The translations under genes and the position numbers were made by a program. 10,855 nucleotides of DNA from Xanthobacteraceae bacterium (GTDB lineage Bacteria > Pseudomonadota > Alphaproteobacteria > Rhizobiales > Xanthobacteraceae), in NCBI GenBank assembly GCA_019746355.1, contig JAIESC010000094.1, forward strand, positions 1 through 10,855. The letters run 5' to 3'. Positions 6,212-10,855 of this stretch are shown in pieces. Position 1 is the first letter of the stretch. Each line of letters opens with the position of its first letter. The notes beneath the pieces are model-generated. The model was not told the DNA's origin and did no database searches. It saw nothing but the letters and a program-made list of their open reading frames with translations.

Positions 6212-6230
6212 GTCAATGATTGACATTGAC
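6212..6230. promoter_or_regulatory. Putative operator dyad at the divergent promoter
   Basis: GTCAATG-ATTGA-CATTGAC is a perfect 7-bp inverted repeat with a 5-bp spacer; the sub-palindrome TCAAT-G-ATTGA lies within it. It covers the start codon (6216) of the plus-strand operon and lies 47 bp upstream of the ribbon-helix-helix gene (6165, minus). Weak promoter-like boxes flank it: TTGAAA 6181-6186 and TGTAAA 6206-6211 on plus with a 19-bp spacing, and TTGCTG/TTTACA on minus with an 18-bp spacing that would place the dyad between them. Binding by the ribbon-helix-helix protein is inferred from position. Confidence 0.5.
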
Positions 6231-6386
6231 AGCAAGCCTATTTTCCCGCGATTCGAGACCCAGGAGCAAGTCCGTCTCCGGGAGACGCGGCTCGCTGAGT
6301 GGTGGCTCGATCGAATCCTTGAGGACCGGGCCGACTGCGTGGCGAGGCCGCCGCTCGAACTGATCGAGGCGGCCGGCCATGGCTGA
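6216..6386 (+). CDS. Hypothetical 56-aa protein, first gene of the ATPase operon
   Basis: It reads MIDIDSKPIFPRFETQEQVR at the start and continues as a charged, helix-forming sequence (LRETRLAEWWLDRILEDRAD) ending AAGHG. I do not recognise a family. Support comes from codon bias and from its 8-nt overlap with the ATPase start at 6379, matching the tight packing of the operon. No clear Shine-Dalgarno sequence precedes the ATG, and the start lies within the 6212-6230 dyad. If the weak plus-strand promoter at 6181-6211 is real, the mRNA would begin at or near the ATG (leaderless). It may be an adaptor or control peptide for the ATPase. Confidence 0.55.
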   Translation: MIDIDSKPIFPRFETQEQVRLRETRLAEWWLDRILEDRADCVARPPLELIEAAGHG

Positions 6387-8073
6387 CCAGAGCGCCGTCA
6401 TCGCCGCCCTGCTGGATGCCTTGCCTACGGCTGACGAACCGGCCGATTGGCGGTCGGTGCCGATCCTCGACGGCTGGCAGATCCAGACGCCGAACGAACG
6501 CAATTTGCGCGTATGCGGAGTCGTCAGCGGTTCCAGAAAATTCGGCGACGGCAAGCCGATTTTCACGTCGGGCTTACGGGGCGCGGATTCCGGATTGCGC
6601 TTCGTGGTGACGCAGAACAGCGTCTACAGGCTCGGCTGGCCGGCGGGGCTTGCGCTGCTGGGCGACCCGGTGCCGTGCTGGCCGCCGGTGCTATGGATCG
6701 CGACCTGCGCAAACTGGGATGTGGCCGTTTCCGAGGCGTTGAAACACACCATCGCGCATACGATTCCGGAGAAGCTGCGGGACGACCTCGTCGCCTCTCT
6801 TCACGATGATGGAGACTGGCCGGAGTGCCGCGCGTCTTGTGCGGCCATCGCCGAAGAATTTTTCCGCGCCGGCCGTAACGCGGTCGCGGAGGCGTGGGCG
6901 CTGCTCAGCACCGATTTGCGGGTGGAACGCGACCGGAAATTCGCGGCGACATTCGTCAGCGCCGCCGCGCGGCAGGCCTACTACCAATACGAAAGGGCGC
7001 TGACCGTCGACGAGGCGTTGGCGGACAACGGTTGGCGCCGGCTCGCTGCGATGGACACCGACCAGGTCGAAAAGCTGCCGGACGACCCGATCTTCGTCGC
7101 TCGAAATGTTGCATTGCGTGCGATTGGGGTCGGCGAGGTGGGCTCGGTACTCGACGACGTGTACGTGGATCCGGGCGACGATCGCGAGCCCACCGTGGAC
7201 AGGCCGCGCGTGGACGGCGTCGTCGTCCTGCGCGAGATCGGTGGAACGTCGCTGTCGTCATCCGGGAGGGAAGTGCACCGGGAGTTCGAGAAGATCGTCG
7301 GCAGGCACCTGCCGCTGGCGCCGGTCGGCGATCTGGCCGCCGTCCGCCGCGCGCTGGCGGCCGAGTTTCCGCATGCCGCCGCGCAGATCGATGTCGTGTT
7401 GTCGGATCTCGCCGTCGCGGAGCATGTCCGGCTGCGGCCGACGCTGTTCGTCGGCGAGCCGGGCGGAGGCAAATCGCGCCTGGTCAGGCGGCTGGCGGAG
7501 ACGCTGAAGGTCGGCCTGCGCCGTTTTGACGGTGCGGGGTCGAGCGACAATGCTTTCGGCGGCACGCCGCGAAGGTGGAGCAGCGGCGAGCACTGCGTGC
7601 CGCTCGAAGCCGTCCGGCGTCACGGGATCGCGAACCCCATTGTTCTGGCCGACGAGATCGATAAGGCCGGCCGGTCGCGGCACAACGGCAGTCTGCAGGA
7701 AGCGATCATCCCGTTTCTGGAGGTCGAGACGGCCCGCGCATATCCGGATCCGTACGTGCAGGCCGACGTCGATTTGGCACACGTCAACTACCTGCTGACG
7801 GCCAACCGTGACGATGATCTGCCGGCTCCGCTCAAGGACAGGCTGCGGATCATCCGCCTGCCGCGGCCTGGTCCAGAACATCTGCCGGCTCTGGCGATGG
7901 GCCTCGTGGCCGACGTCGCCCGCGAGCGCGGCGGCGACCCGCGGTGGTGGCCGCCGCTCGAAGAGGCGGAGTTGGCGATTGCTGAAGAGCTCTGGAAGGG
8001 CGGCAGCATCAGGCGGCTGCGGACCATCGTCGAGCGGATTCTGGCCTACCGCGAAGAGCGACCGAGGAACTGA
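6379..8073 (+). CDS. AAA+ ATPase with a novel N-terminal region
   Basis: In this 564-aa protein, residues about 320-560 form a complete AAA+ module. It has Walker A GEPGGGKSR (359-367), Walker B IVLADEID (421-428), sensor-1 asparagine in YLLTANRDD (471-479), an arginine-finger-like LKDRLRIIRL (485-494) and a sensor-2-like GGSIRRLRTIVERIL (541-555). The module most resembles the Lon ATPase region, but no protease domain follows; the protein ends nine residues after the lid. Residues 1-320 are unassigned; 46-85 (CGVVSGSRKFGDGK to YRLG) look like a small beta domain. Such ATPases usually remodel proteins or nucleic acids as hexamers. The start overlaps the 56-aa gene by 8 nt and GAGG lies about 11 nt upstream. 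The next gene begins 2 nt after the stop, so coupled expression is likely. The substrate is unknown. Confidence 0.85.
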   Translation: MADQSAVIAALLDALPTADEPADWRSVPILDGWQIQTPNERNLRVCGVVSGSRKFGDGKPIFTSGLRGADSGLRFVVTQNSVYRLGWPAGLALLGDPVPCWPPVLWIATCANWDVAVSEALKHTIAHTIPEKLRDDLVASLHDDGDWPECRASCAAIAEEFFRAGRNAVAEAWALLSTDLRVERDRKFAATFVSAAARQAYYQYERALTVDEALADNGWRRLAAMDTDQVEKLPDDPIFVARNVALRAIGVGEVGSVLDDVYVDPGDDREPTVDRPRVDGVVVLREIGGTSLSSSGREVHREFEKIVGRHLPLAPVGDLAAVRRALAAEFPHAAAQIDVVLSDLAVAEHVRLRPTLFVGEPGGGKSRLVRRLAETLKVGLRRFDGAGSSDNAFGGTPRRWSSGEHCVPLEAVRRHGIANPIVLADEIDKAGRSRHNGSLQEAIIPFLEVETARAYPDPYVQADVDLAHVNYLLTANRDDDLPAPLKDRLRIIRLPRPGPEHLPALAMGLVADVARERGGDPRWWPPLEEAELAIAEELWKGGSIRRLRTIVERILAYREERPRN

Positions 8074-8075
8074 TC

Positions 8076-8315
8076 ATGGTTGAGTTAGGAAACGCACTGG
8101 AATTGCGGCTCTACCGCCACAGCGGGCCGCACATCGGCATGCCGGACGTCAAGCCGATAGCCGTGCTGAAGGTCTACCACGACGGCTCGATCGTCGCGTG
8201 GACGGATGAGCCGGCGTTCGAACTCGGCAAGGCGAGCATCATGCTCAAGGACGGCGAGAACGCGTGGGACACCGTCGTCCGGGCGATCCAGCGAGCACGG
8301 AAGGGCGTGCGGTGA
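8076..8315 (+). CDS. Hypothetical 79-aa protein between ATPase and phosphoesterase
   Basis: It starts MVELGNALELRLYRHSG and is rich in alternating hydrophobic residues (KPIAVLKVYHDGSIVAWTDE), suggesting a small beta-sheet fold with a C-terminal helix (WDTVVRAIQRARKG). I do not know the family. GAGG lies 8 nt before the ATG. The start is 2 nt after the ATPase stop, and its stop shares one base with the phosphoesterase start (TGATG). The spacing implies co-expression and possibly physical association with one of the neighbours. Confidence 0.65.
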   Translation: MVELGNALELRLYRHSGPHIGMPDVKPIAVLKVYHDGSIVAWTDEPAFELGKASIMLKDGENAWDTVVRAIQRARKGVR

Positions 8316-8896
8316 TGCGGCTCTGGATCCTCAGCGACATGCATGTCGAGCGCGGCATCGAGGACATCGCCGCCGCCGCGCCGGAATTCGACGTCTTTGT
8401 GTGTTGCGGTGATGTCTTCACCGCCGATATCGACATGGCGATCGAGATGGTCGCCTCGATCGCGCAGGGGAAGCCTGCCGTCTTCGTCGCAGGCAATCAC
8501 GAATGGGCCGGCGGCGTGTTGGAAGTTGTCGCCTACAAAGGTCAGGTGGCAGCGGAGAAGCACGGCGTCTATTGGCTTGAGCTCGATACCGTCGAGATCG
8601 GCGGCATCAGGTTCGCAGGCGCCACGCTGTGGACGCCGAACGACGCGCGCTTCGCACCATCAGTAGGAGCGCTGGCGCGGGCGGAAGCCGACGTGATCGT
8701 GACGCATTTTCCACCGCCGCCCGTGATCATCCTGCCGACGCTCAGGGAAGGCGGCCTGTGGATCTACGGCCATCACCACGGTCACTCCGACCGCACGATC
8801 GCCGGCCGCCGGCTCGTCCGCAACGCGGGCTACGAAGGTGAGGCTGTCGACGGCGAGCCGGTGCGTCCGGATTACGTCGTGGAGATCGCGCCATGA
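8315..8896 (+). CDS. Calcineurin-like metallophosphoesterase
   Basis: This 193-aa protein has every metal-ligand block of the family: SDMH (D8, H10), CGD (D33), AGNHEW (N61, H62), VTHFPPPP (H131) and YGHHHGHSD (H153, H155). Members use two metal ions to hydrolyse phosphomono- or diesters in nucleotides, nucleic acids, lipids or proteins. The compact length is a bare catalytic domain with no signal peptide, so it acts in the cytoplasm. ATG at 8315 is chosen over a longer reading because AAGGG lies 9 nt upstream and it overlaps the previous stop by one base. Its own stop overlaps the next start as ATGA. Its pairing with an AAA+ ATPase suggests a nucleotide- or nucleic-acid-directed activity, which is inference. 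Confidence 0.9.
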   Translation: MRLWILSDMHVERGIEDIAAAAPEFDVFVCCGDVFTADIDMAIEMVASIAQGKPAVFVAGNHEWAGGVLEVVAYKGQVAAEKHGVYWLELDTVEIGGIRFAGATLWTPNDARFAPSVGALARAEADVIVTHFPPPPVIILPTLREGGLWIYGHHHGHSDRTIAGRRLVRNAGYEGEAVDGEPVRPDYVVEIAP

Positions 8897-9120
8897 CCGT
8901 CTCCGAACTGATCGAAAAACTGCGGGCATATCCGGGAGACGTTCGGGTGGTCGCCGTCGGTTGGGAGACCGGCGCGGACGACATCGAGGTCCGCGAGATA
9001 CGACTGCGGCCCGACGTCAACGAGGAGACATGGATGGGACCGCACGAAGTCGATGACGCCGGGCCGGAGCGCGCCGTGCTCATCGGGGATAAACGTCGGT
9101 GGCAAAGGGTAGCCCTGTGA
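8893..9120 (+). CDS. Hypothetical 75-aa protein
   Basis: It begins MTVSELIEKLRAYPGDVRVV, a pattern I recognise from short uncharacterised phage- and island-borne proteins with an N-terminal helix, a P-G-D-x-x-V turn and a beta strand. It continues VGWETGADDIEVREIRLRPD and ends with a basic stretch (IGDKRRWQRVAL). GGAG lies 8 nt before the ATG. The start overlaps the phosphoesterase stop as ATGA, and its stop overlaps the next start as GTGA. No catalytic motif is visible, so its role may be structural or as a partner. Confidence 0.7.
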   Translation: MTVSELIEKLRAYPGDVRVVAVGWETGADDIEVREIRLRPDVNEETWMGPHEVDDAGPERAVLIGDKRRWQRVAL

Positions 9121-9380
9121 TCCAGGTCATCGTCCGCATCGTCCCCGGCGGCAACGAAAAGCGCGCCTTCGAACAGGCCGGCGCGGAGGTGACGTGCATC
9201 GGGCCCGGCGACTACGCCGTCAGCGTCGGCGAATCGCAGAACCCGTGCGTGCCGGCAGCCGATTGGTCGAGCCGTGGTCATGTGCTCGGGCACGATCGGC
9301 GGCAAAGCGTGTGGCGGCTTGTCGAGCGCGTCGCGAAGTTCGCCGGCGACGAAGCCGAGAAGGCGGCGAGGCAGCGGTGA
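9117..9380 (+). CDS. Hypothetical 87-aa protein
   Basis: It starts with GTG in a GTGA overlap with the previous stop, and AAGGG lies 8 nt upstream. The protein begins VIQVIVRIVPGGNEKRAFEQ, a beta strand then a helix. It follows with AGAEVTCIGPGDYAVSV, which suggests a small alpha/beta fold, and ends with a charged helix (VWRLVERVAKFAGDEAEKAARQ). I do not recognise a family. Its stop overlaps the next GTG (GTGA at 9377-9380). A longer form starting at GTG 9099 is possible but would overlap the 75-aa gene further and has no better ribosome site. Confidence 0.65.
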   Translation: MIQVIVRIVPGGNEKRAFEQAGAEVTCIGPGDYAVSVGESQNPCVPAADWSSRGHVLGHDRRQSVWRLVERVAKFAGDEAEKAARQR

Positions 9381-9862
9381 GCGATCGTAAACCCAACCCG
9401 CGCCAGAACCCGTTCGCCATCCAATTTTTCTCGCCGTCCTGCACGGTTGCCGAACTCGTCCGGTTCTACACGCCGTTGCAGCGCCGCGAGTGGTGGCGCT
9501 GGAAGGCGCTCTGGAGGTTTCAGGTCCGGATCGGGCACCACCGAAGGCTCCGTCGACCGGATAGGAGCCCTTTGACGGAAATCGCCGCGGACACCGAGCG
9601 TCTGGAGGCTGACGGGGAGCAGAGAGAACTCGAAACTTGGCTCGCCGCCCTGACTGTCGAGGGCCAGCCGTCCGCCGATGAGCTTGCAGTCGCGTCCGTC
9701 ATCGAGGCGTGGCGCTGGTCTCTCACCGACACCGCCGGCCTGTACGTCAGGGGTCTGGTCGACGGCAACGATTATACGACCGGTGCCTTGGTGGAGATCG
9801 ACCGACGCCGAACGTGGGTGCGCGCCAAGGACGGCAGATTGTGGCGCCTCGGCGAGATGTAG
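9377..9862 (+). CDS. 161-aa ORF, probably two genes joined by a frameshift
   Basis: Read as one ORF, it runs from GTG 9377 (GTGA overlap, GAGG upstream) to the stop at 9862. The first part (VSDRKPNPRQNPFAIQFFSP, then EWWRWKALWRFQVRIG) reaches 9535, where the frame becomes arginine- and histidine-rich (HHRRLRRPDRSP). Shifting frame at the GGG run 9533-9535 gives FQVRIGTTEGSVDRIGAL and a stop at 9573-9575. That stop overlaps a TTG start at 9572 (TTGA), itself preceded by AGGAG at 9563-9567. The second gene (9572-9862, 96 aa, starting LTEIAADTERLE) would then be separate. This fits the NTGA overlaps throughout the operon and the matching FQVRIGTTSGMVAV at 9894. I know no family for either half. 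Confidence 0.6.
   Translation: MSDRKPNPRQNPFAIQFFSPSCTVAELVRFYTPLQRREWWRWKALWRFQVRIGHHRRLRRPDRSPLTEIAADTERLEADGEQRELETWLAALTVEGQPSADELAVASVIEAWRWSLTDTAGLYVRGLVDGNDYTTGALVEIDRRRTWVRAKDGRLWRLGEM
9517..9542 (+). repeat. FQVRIG repeat, copy 1
   Basis: GTTTCAGGTCCG-GATCGGGCACCACC matches 9894-9918 with one extra base and a few substitutions. In the shifted frame both copies encode FQVRIGTT-x-G-x-V near a stop codon, so they look like related gene ends rather than chance similarity. Confidence 0.55.
9533..9575 (+). other. Probable one-base frameshift and hidden stop/start overlap
   Basis: Removing one G from the GGG at 9533-9535 makes the reading TTEGSVDRIGAL and ends it at TGA 9573-9575. The sequence then re-initiates at TTG 9572 with AGGAG 4 nt before it. 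The site may be a real mutation, a sequencing error or a programmed shift. Of these, mutation or error best explains that the downstream frame remains open. Confidence 0.55.
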
Positions 9863-10263
9863 GGAAGCTAACTCCAGTTGGCTATCCATGGGAGTTTCAG
9901 GTCCGCATTGGCACCACCAGCGGCATGGTGGCTGTATAAGGATTTTGCAGAATCGAGCCCCCGCTTTAAGGATTGGCTATTCGGATTATCGTGTGGAATG
10001 ACGTCGTGGGCGTGTGGATGTTTGCGGCTCGTCCGGCGGGACCAAAAAAATCTTCGACGGCATATGTGCCCCTGGCGTCGGGGCTCAGCTGAATCGTGCC
10101 GACGTGGTAAATAGCGGTTGGGGCTGTAAAAACGCCCACGAGAGGCCAAAACCGGGGTTCGTGGTGCGTTCCACGGTCGCCGGACGCAAAGCCAAAAATC
10201 GACCAGGGATTGCGATATGCATAGCACTGGACCATGTTTTGTAGATCGGAGGCGGACGCAACA
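9863..10263. other. About 400-bp gap with no intact gene
   Basis: Apart from the repeat at 9894-9918 and its short reading to 9939, I see no supported gene on either strand. Open frames here lack ribosome sites, recognisable motifs and consistent codon bias. AAGGATT occurs at 9940-9946 and 9967-9973. The base composition and stop-rich frames suggest decayed coding sequence. The promoter of the nucleotidyltransferase gene should lie in its last part, but I find no convincing -35/-10 pair. Confidence 0.45.
9894..9918 (+). repeat. FQVRIG repeat, copy 2 (orphan gene end)
   Basis: GTTTCAGGTCCG-CATTGGCACCACC begins a short reading, EFQVRIGTTSGMVAV, that stops with TAA at 9937-9939. No gene body of its own precedes it after the 9862 stop, so it looks like the remaining 3' end of a deleted or duplicated homologue of the 9377 gene. 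Confidence 0.5.
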
Positions 10264-10617
10264 ATGACGATGTCGCGCATCGAAGTACTGATGGCGGAAC
10301 GGATGGAGGAGCGACTGGCTGTCGCGTCGGCCCGCACGCTGGCGACTTTAGATGCGTTAGAGAACTCCGGTTTCAAGGCTTGGGTCGTCGGGTCGCTCGC
10401 CAAGCAGACGTTTGCCATCCACTCTGACGTCGATTTTCTGGTGGATTGCGACCGCGTCTCCAAGCACGCCGCTTTCCGGATCGTGGAGGACGAGATGGGC
10501 GATTTCCCGTTTCACTTCGTTTGCGCCCAGGAACTAGACGAGGTGACCCGGCGCGACATGATGGGGGAGGCAGCAAGTGCATCCAGCATTCGCGCTCACA
10601 CGCACACGCCTGGCTGA
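10264..10617 (+). CDS. MNT-type nucleotidyltransferase (probable antitoxin)
   Basis: This 117-aa protein has the polymerase-beta nucleotidyltransferase signature GSLAKQTFAIHSDVDFLV at residues 43-60: G43-S44 followed by D55 and D57 as metal ligands. A helical region (MEERLAVASARTLATLDALE) precedes it. In characterised MNT/HEPN systems such as MntA/HepT, the small nucleotidyltransferase inactivates the HEPN RNase by adding AMP to it. The third acidic residue is not clear to me. ATG at 10264 is chosen because GGAGG lies 11 nt upstream; an earlier in-frame ATG at 10234 lacks a site. The gene overlaps the following HEPN-like gene by 41 nt in another frame, so its last residues (SIRAHTHTPG) are unlikely to be conserved. 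Confidence 0.78.
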   Translation: MTMSRIEVLMAERMEERLAVASARTLATLDALENSGFKAWVVGSLAKQTFAIHSDVDFLVDCDRVSKHAAFRIVEDEMGDFPFHFVCAQELDEVTRRDMMGEAASASSIRAHTHTPG

Positions 10618-10855
10618 GACCAGGCTGGAATTCGACGAGTTTTTGGAGGCCGACAAAGAACAGTTGAAGCCTCTCGAAAGCAATACGCTCCGATCCGCAG
10701 GTTGGACGAGAACCGTGGCGCGAGCGAGCGGTGTCGAAGGCGTCTACACGGGCATCGAGAACGTCCTAAAGACTGTCCTCACTGTTACGGATGGTGGCGT
10801 GTTCGCTTCGGGGGAGAGCTATCACGCGCAGCTTCTCGCGCAGGCAGCCCAGAAT
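10577..10855 (+). CDS. HEPN-like protein, partial (probable HepT-like toxin)
   Basis: The GTG at 10577 is preceded by a strong GGGGGAGG about 6 nt upstream, and the frame stays open for 93 codons to the window end. After an N-terminal helix (LAETRLEFDEFLEADKEQLK), the stretch SGVEGVYTGIENVLKTVL (about 52-69) and SGESYHAQLL (about 79-88) match the pattern of HEPN-domain proteins found beside small nucleotidyltransferases. Such proteins are RNases that form dimers. The catalytic RX4-6H motif is expected further on and is not in the window, so activity cannot be judged. The order here is nucleotidyltransferase first, HEPN second. Confidence 0.68.
   Translation, partial: MHPAFALTRTRLAETRLEFDEFLEADKEQLKPLESNTLRSAGWTRTVARASGVEGVYTGIENVLKTVLTVTDGGVFASGESYHAQLLAQAAQN

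Noticed and set aside
6981..7565. 194-aa minus-strand open frame, and another at 7258-7881
   Set aside because: Both lie opposite the AAA+ ATPase gene, and their serine/arginine/proline-rich composition is typical of antisense reading.
9868..10463. Open frames on the minus strand across the 9863-10263 gap
   Set aside because: No ribosome sites, no motifs and unnatural composition; one runs antisense into the nucleotidyltransferase gene.
1..10855. tRNA, rRNA or tRNA-derived attachment site
   Set aside because: No tRNA T-loop or anticodon arrangement and no rRNA-like block was seen by eye on either strand; a covariance-model scan would be needed to exclude a diverged one.

Overview
The window is about 62-63% GC (estimated by eye). 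Its codon use, broken IS5-family transposase and small XRE regulator fit an accessory region (plasmid, integrative element or symbiosis-type island) of a Rhizobiales alphaproteobacterium, Bradyrhizobium-like. The genus is an inference from protein style, not a search result.

Left part (1-2530). A chimeric remnant of an IS5-family element (about 1-242) abuts a calcineurin-like metallophosphoesterase gene broken by two frameshifts (321-1052, minus). A one-helix membrane protein gene (1280-1762, minus) and an XRE-family regulator gene (1864-2094, plus) diverge from a 102-bp AT-rich spacer. The spacer holds a perfect inverted repeat that overlaps a TATAAT box. A doubtful 70-aa ORF and a rho-independent terminator follow.

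Middle part (2530-6230). This looks like a replication module on the minus strand. It contains a 143-aa ribbon-helix-helix protein gene (5734-6165), a spacer with a tandem 12-bp repeat and copies of GTCCGGAC, a 799-aa replicase/primase-like (AEP) protein gene (3083-5482), and a basic 129-aa protein gene (2533-2922) ending at the terminator at 2406-2434.

Right part (6216-9862). A tightly packed operon diverges from the ribbon-helix-helix gene. It encodes a 56-aa protein, a 564-aa AAA+ ATPase, a 79-aa protein, an intact metallophosphoesterase, and small proteins of 75, 87 and 161 aa. Neighbouring genes overlap or nearly touch (ATGA, GTGA, TGATG, 2-nt gap), so they are probably co-transcribed and translationally coupled. 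The 161-aa ORF is probably two genes joined by a one-base indel. Restoring the frame recreates a TTGA stop/start overlap with a Shine-Dalgarno sequence, and a C-terminus matching a second copy of the same motif at 9894-9918. The operon start codon lies inside a 19-bp dyad shared with the divergent ribbon-helix-helix gene.

Right edge (9863-10855). After about 400 bp of apparently decayed sequence comes a nucleotidyltransferase gene overlapped by a HEPN-like gene that runs off the window. This is a MNT/HEPN toxin-antitoxin arrangement.

The best candidate for an undescribed system is the AAA+ ATPase/metallophosphoesterase operon with its small partner proteins, next to an unusually large replicase-family protein. 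I cannot assign its function from sequence alone.
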